Origin: Knoxdaviesia capensis
Taxonomy: Eukaryota > Ascomycota > Sordariomycetes > Microascales > Gondwanamycetaceae
DNA: 64,000 nucleotides
Direction: 5' to 3'
NCBI GenBank assembly: GCA_001510575.1
Contig: LNGK01000008.1
Span: forward strand, 2,470,314-2,534,313
Every line of letters starts with the position of its first letter. The stretch's first letter is position 1. Below the pieces are notes generated by a model that saw nothing but the letters and a program-made list of their open reading frames with translations, was not told where the DNA came from and searched no databases. This document shows, piece after piece, positions 12,585 to 22,702 of this stretch. Position numbers and translations under genes: made by a program.

Positions 12585-12590
12585 TCTATA
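12585..12590. repeat. target-site duplication, right copy (TCTATA)
   Basis: Matches 2756-2761 across the nested element. Confidence 0.6.
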
Positions 12591-15041
12591 TACTTAATTA
12601 GATAGTTATTTCTAAGAGCTTTAATACGCTAATTAGCGCCTTTTAGAAGGCTTATAGGATATACGAGAAAGTTAATATATTATACCTTTAAATACTAGGT
12701 TCTAAATATATCGTATATATAAACCCCTTCTAGCGATAGAAGATATTAAGTACTAAATTTAATAGCTAAAATACTAAGCTAGTACCTATAAGCGTAAAAG
12801 GTATCTTAGTTAGATACTAAGGCCGCTATCTTTATAGAGTATAGATTCTAGAGTTTAGATAGGTATATATTACTAAGGATATCCGGTTTTAGGAATATAT
12901 CTATAAGCTTTTATATAGAAAGTACGTTCGATTTTACTTTCTAGGAGCGCTACGCTAATTAAAAGCTAGCGCTATTACTAGTAGTAGTATCCCTAAGAAA
13001 AGGATATCTAACGTATTAGAGCTATCTAGCGTACTAGAGCTATCTAGGGTATTAGAGCTAACGGCCGTATTAGAACCGTCTAATACGTAGAACTTATTAG
13101 ATAATAAGGAAGTTACGATTACGAATCCTCCTATTACTAACGAGAGCCGCTCGAGACTAGATAAACTCGAAGACCTTAACGAATTAGCTAGTAACTAACT
13201 ACTAGGAAGTACTTTTATAGTAATATCTAATTTAATCTACCTACGTAATACTAACGAAGTATTAAAACGTAACCCTTAGCGAGATTAGAAAGCTATAGGA
13301 ACCTAGATAGAAGCTATTAAGACTAAATTTTAGAAGGTTATTAAGATAAAGACTTTTAAGGTAATATAAGGAAAGCCTCTAAAGAAACCGATTACTACGA
13401 AGCTCGCCTTTTAATAGAAGACTAACGTGGAAAGTAACGAAACTAAGAAGAAAGTAAGATAATACGCTCGAGGCTTTTAATAACGAGAAGGTATCGACTT
13501 CTACGAAACGTTCGTATTAACCGCGACCCTAGATACGTAGAGGATCCTATTAGCCCTCGTAATTAAGACGAGAGCTACCCTACGGTAGATAGACGTAGTC
13601 TCTACCTACTTATAAGGAGAGCTTAAGGAAACGATCTATATTATCCCTAAGCCTATAATACGTAAGTACCTAAACGAATATCCTAAGGAGGCCCTAAAGG
13701 TTAAATAGAAGTTAGGAAGCGCTTAATAGTATTTTATTCTACTAAAACTACTATATAAACTAAAGTAGTTAAGAAGATAGTAGTAGATTCGCCTCTAAGA
13801 GGTACTCGTAATAATCGGATTTAAGCCTTTATAGGCTAATAACGTAACCTACTATAATACCTAGACCCGAGTAGTTATCTCTTCTTACGTCGATAACCTA
13901 TTAATCCTTTCCCTTAATAAGTCTATAGCCGATTAATTTAAGAAAGACCTAGTAAGTATCTTAATCTCTAAGTACTAGGGAGAGCCCGAATAGCTCTTAG
14001 GAATAGCTATTAAGATCGAGAACGATAGTATCTTAATTAGCTAGGATACCTATATTAGAGATATACTAGAGGAGTTCTAGCTTTTAAATTACCGAACCGT
14101 AACTACGCTAATAGAGCTAGTTACCTTTTTACCTCTTAAATATAAAGATATATAACCTACTAATTAAGGCTTATATTATCGAATAATAGGAAAGCTCTTA
14201 TACCTTATAGGAAAGACCTAACCTAACGTAGCCTACGCTATATATTAGTACGCGCGCTTCTCTTACGACCTACGAATTATATACGCTAAAGGCCTAAAGC
14301 GTATACTACGGTACCTTACTAGATACGCTTAGAAGGGGATTACCTACCGATAGAGTTTTACGGCGTAAGATTAGATACTAAACGCCTAGGCCGATACCTC
14401 GTATAGTAATATTAAAGACGCCGAATTTAAATTAATTACTAGCTACGTTATTATACTTAATAATAACCCTATTAGCTAGTATAGTAAACGGTAGAGGCGG
14501 ACTACTAACTCTTCCGCCGAAGCTAAGATCTACGCGCTACGAGAAACTATATACTACTTAGTATAGCTTTAATATTTACTAACCGAGCTTAACTTTTATA
14601 TTAGGAATATCGTCCTCTAGGAGGATAATACCGCTACTATTACTACCGTTACGAAACCTACTTACTATCTAAACCTAAAATACGTTAGTACGCTTCTTTA
14701 CTCTACTATTAACTAAGTATAGGAACTTAATATTAGAATATAATACGTACCTACGGTAGAATAATTAGCGGATATACTAACTAAGCTATTAGGGAGAGTA
14801 CTATTTAAGAGGTACGCGGGACTATTAGTATATAACGTTCTAACTAAGAAAAGGTATTAAATATTAGATTAATTTATATTATATTATCCTTTATATAGCC
14901 GGAAGTTTATAATAAAGAATAAGGCTATAATAAATAGCCTAGGGAATAATAATAGACGTAATATAGATTTATAAAGAGCCTAGTATAGGAAGGGAAGCCT
15001 TAGAAGGTATCTAGGATCTAGGCGGGGGGAAGCCTAGATCC
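12591..15041 (+). mobile_element. copia-type retrotransposon, 3' piece (integrase end, RT, RNase H), RIP-dead
   Basis: Copia coding similarity resumes on the + strand directly after the nested insert. It shows the integrase C-terminal part (to about 12,950), a linker, and then reverse transcriptase. The RT active-site codons at 13886-13897 read Y-V-D-N, where copia RTs carry Y-V-D-D; the last codon AAC is a G-to-A change from GAC. RNase H-like sequence runs to about 14,870. A G-rich tract at 15021-15029 lies where a polypurine tract would be. No intact 3' LTR follows, so the element appears truncated at the island's edge. Confidence 0.82.
15014..15041. repeat. perfect 10-bp inverted repeat at the island boundary
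   Basis: Arms GGATCTAGGC (15014-15023) and GCCTAGATCC (15032-15041) are perfectly complementary around an 8-base purine loop. This is the last recognisable part of the RIP island before composition normalises. Confidence 0.6.
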
Positions 15042-17399
15042 CATAGGGGATAAGAAGGAAGCTTTCCCCCCATCCATTCTAGCATAGTATTTCATAGCCA
15101 TCAACTACTCATCTTGTTTTTTACCCCCTACCTTTGTGAATGGTATTGACTGCAAAGTTACGCTTCCAATTCTAACCGCCTTTCCTGTATTTCCAACATA
15201 AGTAGCGTTCTTCAGCAGGCGAGAAATCACCACACAACCAGAGCACAAATACGAGCCGTGGCAACAAACGACAGCGAATATTGCATGGCAAGCCTGATTT
15301 TTCCCAGCTCATGATCTTATCACACTGACAGAACATTCGCCAGGGCCACGCACCCACGCGCACAATCTGGATTTGTATCAGAGGGCTTCACGCCACCCTT
15401 TCTTCTCTCGTTTTCTTCTTGGTGGGAGGGTTTGGCTTTGGTGGCCAAAAAAAAAAAAAAAACCACGGATCGCGGCGCTGCATGTCTCACAATGACGGAA
15501 GCGAGAACCGGGGAACACCCGCAGCTGGAAAGTGTGTGTGTGTGTGTGTGTTGCAGTGAGATGAAAAGGACAAAAGCTTAAACTGATACCCGGAGATAAC
15601 GCCGTTGGGTCACGAAATGGATGAAAAAACCCCACGAGAGATGACTTCGGAAATCAAAGTGCTCGAAGGTGATAGCCTCCGATACCCGGCGCCTACGGAG
15701 AGCGTCTAAGGAAGTGCAGCAATCGTGCGACGTGCCTGAGGAAAAAGGAAAGAAATTTCGCCATCCACGCAGAACACATGCAGCACAGCCGCAGCGCGCA
15801 GAACATCCACAGCCAAAGAAAGAGAGAGAGAGGGAACAAATGCGGGAGATGCAGGCTCACCGCTCAGCCTCTTTTTGTTGGTGTTTACTTACTCCTGACT
15901 GACGATCCGGCCACGACAGATGACGATACGAGGATGCAGGATACTCAGATATATGTACTGTACATGAGGAATGAATCCTGTGATCTGTTGTGCATCCGCG
16001 GAATCAAAGGTCTCCATAGGATTCCGACCAAAATAAAAGAAGAAAAAAAATAAAGTGGCGGCCGCCCGCCAGTCAACGCCCATCACCGAAGGAACCAAAA
16101 CACCAGATGAAGCGAAGCGGATCCCGAGTCAACAGATCCACCCGCACACACACAGACGATGAGAAATCGTGCAATGGTTCTCTCTTCTCTTCTCCTCGCT
16201 CTTTCAGGTTTCTCCTGCTGTAAGTCAGAGCATGACAGGACCCCGAAGGACCCAGAATTAAAAACGGCCAGCCCTGGACATGAAACATGGGAGGAGGGAC
16301 ATCCTTCAAGGGGGGCGTTTCCAGGTCGCTTCTCGTGCTGCATGCATGCTGTAGTGTAGTGGAGGGTAGTGTGGTGAGTGAGTTGGCTGAGCTATTGACT
16401 GGCAGTCGGGCAACAAGCAGTCGTTCATATCTCTTGCGTGCATGGATGAGGCTTGGTTTCATGGGCGTTGAAGGGGAACCGGGACACAGAACCAGAAACG
16501 ACGAGACCGAGGGTTGTTGGGCCTGGAGATGCCGGAGTACGGGCACACATCCTGTATGATAGTATGTTCTGTACTGTACTCTTCTGGAGCTCGGGACACG
16601 GGAAGATCACGGAAACAGCGAGAACAAGGACGTTCCTGGGTTTCCAGACGAACACCGACTGACTCTCAGTGGGAAGGAAGATCCTGATGTGCATCTTCCA
16701 TCTCATCAAGGGAATTCTGCCTTGGATGGCGTTGTATGACGGTTTCATGCTACACACAGATGTACAGTACAGTCCAGTACTCCGTATATAGCCATGATCG
16801 AGCTGATAGAAGCCCCCAAAACGCCATCTGTATGCACAGTGACGGCCCGCCTGTCTCGTTGGGGCCACCATTAAGTGGTCTGGAGACTGTGGATAACGGA
16901 GTTTGAAGCCACCCAGCCAACAGTGAATACGGACTGGTGAACAAGCAAGCCCCTGGAAAACCCAAAAAGACAAGCGAGCACAAAGTCCCCCCCCCAAGAG
17001 GCGTAAAGAGGCAACTTGGCGCGGCAACGCAGTGTGGAGCACAGGGGATGGAACAGGTGCACGCACATGTACCGGTACACGCGCTGACATATAGGAACCC
17101 CAGTGGGATGAGGTACCGGGTACGTACGTGTCGACCAGATATCCATCTTCACACATCACCGCCGCCGCCCGGCATCCGGCTTCAGGATTTCTGGCTCTGG
17201 CTGGCTCTTTGTTCGTTCTGTGATATGTCAATTACGTCTGGTCGACTTTACGAGACGACGAAAAAGAGGCCGCCACTGCTGAACATCCTACGTGGACACA
17301 CACACGCTCTCTCGTGTTCTGCACCTATGTAGTGTACAGTAGAGAGACTGGTGATCTCCTCATCCCACCCATCACGAACATCCAGCGCCGGTATCAATC

Positions 17400-17414
17400 A
17401 CCACGTCCGTCCCT

Positions 17415-17449
<35 letters not shown>

Positions 17450-18255
17450 TCTTCCTTCACTTCCTTCCGGCCATACACGCACTGCAACCCTCTCTCTCGC
17501 TGATCGGCCTGTATACTGTTCTTCAGCCTCTCATTCTGTCTCCATGTGGCTGACTTGACATTTTGACTGCTTGTTCCACTGCCTGGGATTCATTTTGGTT
17601 CCTGCGCATTGGCGGTTGTGCTGCTGCTCTGCTCTGCCACAGCCTCTTTTTTTTCCCACGCTCTTACTCGGTACCCATTATAACCCTGTCACATTCAGCT
17701 ATACCCTCTTTTTTCTTCCTCTCTCACTCTCACTCTCACACCCTACCCTACTCTTCTTCTTCTTCTTCTTCTACTTCCTGCGCCGGCTCGCTGTTTCTAT
17801 TCTACAATTATTTCTTCTTCCGCATTCTCATCTTTTCTTCACACCTTTTCTTGTTTTTCCTTCTTTCCTTTCCAATCTATACCCAAATCGACCGAATCTG
17901 ATAGACAACTCTCCTCGCCTGCATTAATAGTGTCATAATTCTCTTTCTCCTTTCCCCGGCAGCTTCTCCCAGCCTCCTCTCGTCTCATCTATCTTCTTCT
18001 GGTCTCTTTTTGTGCTGTTGGCTGCGTGTCTCAGAGTGTTCGACCTCACATATAGTTTCGGGACCTTGCCTTACGTCGCTCGTTTTCTCTCTGTTTCCCT
18101 CGCTTCTGCCTCGATACCCTCTTCACTACTCCCTACCGACTGTTGACCTTCTCACTTGGCTTTCCTCTGGTCCGCAACACTTGCTCTCTCCGACCCGCGC
18201 CGGTCCCAACAAACCGCCCAACTCCCACCCTCACACACATACACACACATTCTCG
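17400..18255 (+). promoter_or_regulatory. pyrimidine-rich promoter/leader of the surface-protein gene
   Basis: About 850 bases of CT-rich sequence, including (TC)15 at 17417-17446 and TTC runs near 17,755-17,772, then a CA-rich leader (18,228-18,250) just before the ATG at 18256. Filamentous-fungal promoters and 5' leaders often carry such CT blocks. No TATA box or transcription start was identified with confidence. Confidence 0.45.
17417..17446. repeat. (TC)15 microsatellite
   Basis: A perfect run inside the pyrimidine-rich promoter/leader of the surface-protein gene, about 810 bases before its ATG. Confidence 0.85.
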
Positions 18256-20002
18256 ATGATACTCTTCGACCGCCTCCCCTCGTCGACCGCCTTCCTGCTG
18301 GTCGCAAGCCTGCTCTCAGCCCCCGCCCACGCCCGTCTTGCGCCGCCACCATCACCGCCAACTGTCACCCTCCCCCACCGCACCCTCGACGTGCAATCCT
18401 GGTACGTCCTGGACGACAACCGGCCGCCCGCCACCGCCGCCGCCCCCGGCGAACCCTACTCGATAGCGCCCGCCACGCCGTCCGTCACCCCGCCGCCCAC
18501 GCTATTGCAGCAGCACCAGTCGGCCCGCGGCGCGCGCCGCCGCCGTCGACCGCAGCAGCAGCCCGCGCTGGGCGGCGGCGCGGCCACCGTGTGCGGCTAC
18601 ATCAACGGCGACGCCGGGCTCGCGGCAACGTGCGGCGCCGGCTCGCACTGCGTGGTCGAGCCGGGCCTGGGCGCCGTGGGCTGCTGTCCCGACGGCGCCG
18701 ACGCGTGCACCACCGGCGTGTTCACGTCGTGCGTCGACGGCTCCAGCGGCCCGCAGACCGTGGCTGATCCGTACATCTTCACGTGCGACGGCGGCAACGT
18801 GTGCTACCGCAACGTGTGGGAGGGCGGCTTCTCGCAGTGGGGATGCGGCTCGGCCTCCGATCTGGCCGCCACCGTCGCCCTCAGCATCTCGGCCTCCGGC
18901 CTCGACACCACCATCAACCTGGAGAGCATCACCGTGCCGTTCTCCGGCACGCGGCCTCCGTCCTCCACCGCTGCCGACTCGTCGTCCACCGCCTCGTCCT
19001 CTTCGAGTTCGTCGTCGTCGTCGTCGTCGTCGTCCTCCTCCTCCTCTTCTTCCTCCTCCTCCTCGTCGTCGTCGTCGTCATCTTCATCTTCATCTTCATC
19101 ATCCTCCTCAACTTCCTCTCCAACCTCGTCGCCAACCTCGTCTCCGACCGCCACCGACGCCCCGGCTGCTAGCTCCAACAAGCTGAACGACCTCGGCGCC
19201 ATCATCGGCGGCACAATCAGCGGTGCCGCTGTCCTGGTCACCCTGATTGCCGTCGGCATCTACTTCTGGCGTAACAAGCGCGGAAACCACCGCACCGGAC
19301 CGGGAATGTCCAAGGCCATGTTTATTAGGTAAGAACAACCCACCCACCAACCGCACTCCTTTCTCCCTTTTCAATGTCTGTATCGCATTTACTGACAACC
19401 GTATCTTCGCTTGCAGCCCTCCAATGGCCGGCGGCCATTCCTCGTTCATCCCCATCCCCGGCTCCGCGCCAGGCCCGACCTCGTCCTCCAGCAACATCGC
19501 CCCCAGCTACTCGTCGCTCGACCCGGGCTACCCGCCCTACGCCGCGAACGGAGCCGGCGCCGCGCCCGTCGACCCGTACAGCTCGTCGTACGGCGCCCCG
19601 CCCGCCCCGCTGATCGCCGCCGGCGCCGTGCCCCCCGCGCGCTCGGCCGCCGCAGCGAGCGCGACCGACCCGTACGACCCGGCGTCCGGGCCCGACGGCG
19701 ACCGCGTGCCGCTGACGCAGAACTACGAGCCGTTCCACCCGTACGCGCCCGACGGCCTCGAGAGCATCCGCGAGGCCGACGACGAGCCCGACCCGCACCG
19801 TGCCGGCGGCGCCCACCACGTGCGCACCCCCGCCATCGCCACCACGCCGCCGTCGCCCGACACTGGCCCCGTGCGCACCCCCACCCGCGCTGCCACCGGC
19901 GCCTCGCCGTTCTGGCACCAGAGCCGCGGCGCTGGTGGTCGCGGTGGCCCTGCGACCCCCGGCGACAACGTTCCCGATACCAACCAGCCCGCTTGGCTAT
20001 AG
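18256..20002 (+). CDS. Ser-rich single-pass plasma-membrane surface/sensor-like protein
   Basis: Exons 18256-19328 and 19417-20002 encode 552 aa. The 88-bp intron has a GTAAGA donor, a CTGAC branch site near 19392 and a TTGCAG acceptor. The start is the first in-frame ATG and opens a signal peptide (residues 1-26, ending A-H-A). A Cys-rich extracellular part spans residues 113-197, with spaced C, CGAGSHC, GCC and YRN-W motifs as in many uncharacterised ascomycete surface proteins. A Ser run of about 50 (residues ~240-290) gives a mucin-like stalk, followed by T-S-S-P repeats, one TM helix (~313-337), a basic stop-transfer patch (R-N-K-R) and a Pro/Ala-rich cytoplasmic tail of about 215 residues. 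The order resembles WSC/Mid2-type wall sensors, but I see no WSC domain, so the sensor role is inferred. Transcribed toward the GH76 gene, with which it converges. Confidence 0.87.
18970..19140 (+). repeat. in-frame poly-Ser codon tract
   Basis: Runs of TCG, TCC, TCT, TCA and TTC-phase triplets alternate in blocks but all keep the Ser frame. This suggests serial replication slippage under selection for the frame. Such tracts vary in length between isolates and are prone to assembly error. Confidence 0.8.
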
Positions 20003-20770
20003 TTGCGCCAGCAAGGTGGTGGTAGAGGCCTCTGATTTGTGTGTGCGTGTTAAGACTTTTGTTCTGGGGGTTTGTAATCTGCTTTTGCTTGCATTGCACC
20101 AGCCAGGTCATCGCTCTTGTATCTTCTGGGGGTTTTTTTCTGTCACAGTCAATGTTCAAAGCCATGTTGTGTATTTGTGCGATGTATCATCAGATCATCA
20201 GCTTTTTGCTGTTTTGGGAGTTTCTAGATAAAAGGGGTTGTTTGGCGTTGCATTCGTCCGGTCTCTTTAATTTTGCCGCCAGGGAGAGAATCCCATTGTA
20301 CATATCGAGCATCATCGAACATACACGTTGTCTTGTTTATAGATCTATTTGGAATTCTTGCCATTTCTTGATGCTACGCGTGCTTCACTGCTTTGATGTG
20401 TGTGTGTGCGTGATGTGATACATAGGGCAAAATGCCTGGATTCATGTAACGGTGTCTAGAGTGAATCTAAAGATAATATATGATCTGGGGTATTTGATAA
20501 AGACACGACAAGCAACTACCGACTTTCTATATCTTGAAAAACGCACGTGTTTGCTGGAACCCAACGCTAGATGATGCTCTATCGAGGAGTGTGTATACAT
20601 TCTCTGGGTGTCGACTAGACACACCGCTGAATGTAGACGGCGGTATAAACGACATGAAAGATGGGGGATATCCGGACGAAACAAACCAAAAAGAAAAATA
20701 AATAACTGGAAGAAAAGAATTCATGCATGAAGGAGGGCAAAAACAAAAGGTGATGGTGTGTCCTATAAGG
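20003..20770. other. convergent 3' intergenic region
   Basis: About 770 bases between the stop codons of the surface-protein gene (+) and the GH76 gene (-). It should hold both 3' UTRs and terminators. It contains a short GT-rich run near 20,400. No gene seen. Confidence 0.7.
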
Positions 20771-22702
20771 CTATAGGAACACACAGCTGACGGCACCAAC
20801 AACCATCAAACGAAGCAGCCACGACCCACCCCGGAATAGGCCCACGGCCGCATCTTCTTCCGGCTCGGTCGGGGTCGGCGATGCAGCGGAGGTCTTGTCG
20901 CTACTGCCGCTGTCGTTGTTGGTGCTGTCAGGGGTGACGGTGGGGAGCACTGTCGGCTCCGATGACGTGGTCGGCTCCGGGGGCGGCGGGTCAGGCTGTG
21001 CGCGGGGAGTGTTCCAGTTGATCTCGGTCACCGCCTTGATCTCATCGCCCCGCAGAGGCGGCCAGCTTTCGTCGATGAGAAGCCCCTGCACCACCTCCAG
21101 GACCGACATCTGCTCTCCGTGGCCGGTCTCGCCGTCGAACTCCTGGCGCCACCAGCGGTGTCCGCATTGTGCGCCAGTCGGACCTCCAGTGCACGTTCGC
21201 ACGGCAGCTCGCGATGAGGCTTTCAGAAGACGGATCACCGTGGGCCGCATGCTGGGCATCATGTGCGTGCTTTGCCACATGAAGCGCGAGAGAAAGCCCT
21301 TGAACGTGCGCATGTCGGAATTGCACGCGTTGACTGTCTCACACGCCTGCTCGTACATGACAGGGGCTGTGGTGGCTTCGTCGGGCGTCCAGAAGAATGT
21401 TGACTGAGCAGCACGCAGGAATCCACTGGCACGATCAGCCCAGACCGATTCTCCCGTGACGTTGGCCATGACGGCTGCGCCATACATGAAGATGGCACTG
21501 TTGTAGCTGAACTCCTTGTGGTCGAGAGTTGAACAGCCGTTGCGCACATCGGTTCCGTCGAAAACTTCGAAGTTGGGTCCAATGAGCCCAACAGATGTCA
21601 CCCAGTTCCACGCGCGATTGGCCCACTCGACGTACTGCTCCTCGCCGGTTGCCCGAGCCAGACGTGCAGCCAGCTGGAATAAACCACCGTTGGTGACCGA
21701 GTTTTTGTAGTACATGCCGTGGAAATTGTCAGGGTACATCTGCCACATCAGACCGCCACCGCAGTCGGTGCTGTTCCATCGCGACGAGAGGCTCGAGAAG
21801 ATGCGACGGCTTATTTCCATCCATGAAGGCACATTCGGGTACGGCTGGGGAAAGTTGCGCTCGGCAGCAGCCAGAGTAGCAAAGCACCAGAAACTCAGAT
21901 CGTCGTTTCCTTCCTCTGAGGCGTGCTCGGGAGGAATAAAGTCGAAATTCGGGCCGGTGTTGGCCTGGGCCGTCAGCGCATCAAGAACTTGTTGGTTGTA
22001 TGTGGGATCATCGGTGTAGTAATAATAGTCCATCATGGCTCCCCAGTTTGCGCCAGCCTCCCACCAATAATATGGATCAGGAAGATCTCCTGGTAGTACC
22101 TGGAAAACGTCAAATATTTAGTTAGTACAGTGGCTGGATTAGTGTCTTGGCTAGGAGACTCTATGTGGCTTTAGAATTTTTCGAATCTTGCTAGAATGTG
22201 GTTCAGTGACGTGACGGCTGATATGGAAGCAGGGATATCGACCACAGGACGCAGTGGCATGTTGTCCTCAGAGCATTCCGGACGGGACCGAAACATATCA
22301 GTCTCTGAATGCCGGATCGGGAGACCCTTGTTTCCCAGCAAAGCATTTCCAAATGGCTCCCCAAGTCAATACAGCCAAAATTGACGGACGAGAGGAGCCC
22401 TCAAAAGGTGGAACAATTGACTTACTTCAGGACGGCCGGTATAGTCCATGGTTTCGCGAGCCAGGATTGCGGCAACCGCCCGTATACTGTCTGTGTCGTT
22501 GCAGCAAAGAAAAAATAATGACGTTAACCAGCCGCACACAGCACATATGACATATACCCTCCACAAACGAGAGAATCGAGACCGAGGAAAATCGGATAAA
22601 CGTACCTGGATCATTGGGGTCGAGATCTGTCGGCTGCACGGCTGCAGCCATCAATGGCAATGTCGCCACCGTGACAGCGGCCAGCTTCAATATGGAGCCC
22701 AT
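20771..22702 (-). CDS. GPI-anchored GH76 alpha-1,6-mannanase/transglycosidase (Dfg5/Dcw1 family)
   Basis: Minus-strand exons 22702-22606, 22490-22426 and 22099-20771 encode 496 aa. Intron 1 (115 bp) has donor GTACGT. Intron 2 (326 bp) has donor GTAAGT, a perfect TACTAAC branch site and a CAG acceptor. Splicing restores the family's N-terminal words DPNDPDSIRA, YTG and LPDPYYWWEAG. Residues 1-21 form a signal peptide. The adjacent Asp pair N-D-D (residues 120-121) matches the GH76 catalytic dyad. The end is Ser/Thr/Pro-rich and then hydrophobic (last ~20 residues), a GPI-attachment signal. Known: Dfg5/Dcw1 enzymes act at the plasma membrane/cell wall and are thought to transfer GPI glycoproteins to wall glucan. 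Its start lies 3.5 kb from the divergent esterase gene. Confidence 0.93.

Larger units (their letters stand above)
1..15060. repeat. RIP-saturated AT-rich retrotransposon island
   Basis: Seen: CpA and TpG dinucleotides are nearly absent over whole lines of sequence, while CpG and TpA are common. All six frames are full of TAA and TAG, and no reading frame of useful length exists until about 15,170. Known: repeat-induced point mutation of duplicated DNA in Pezizomycotina converts CpA to TpA on both strands; CpG-methylation decay would instead remove CpG. Inferred: this is a fully inactivated, probably heterochromatic repeat block. The composition changes within roughly 100 bp near 15,060, where CA and TG become frequent again. 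No intact gene is present; recognisable remnants are listed separately. Confidence 0.93.
15060..18255. other. intergenic region upstream of the surface-protein gene
   Basis: I see no supportable gene. The longest open frame (17,231-16,425, minus) has no ATG at its beginning, no recognisable motif and a mixed low-complexity composition. Simple repeats include a (GT)10 run at 15532-15551, a nearby A-run around 15,448-15,462, and (TC)15 at 17417-17446. From about 17,400 the + strand becomes strongly pyrimidine-rich, typical of promoters and leaders of well-expressed fungal genes. Confidence 0.7.

Noticed and set aside
1..15060. Centromere or sub-telomere
   Set aside because: AT-rich RIPped repeats would fit, but no telomere array, centromeric satellite or larger context is visible in this window.
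16425..17231. 268-codon open frame on the minus strand
   Set aside because: It begins with a non-ATG codon, has no recognisable domain, and overlaps equally open frames on the other strand.
18010..18255. In-frame upstream extension of the surface-protein gene
   Set aside because: It starts at TTG, has no ATG, and would bury the clear signal peptide that begins at 18256.
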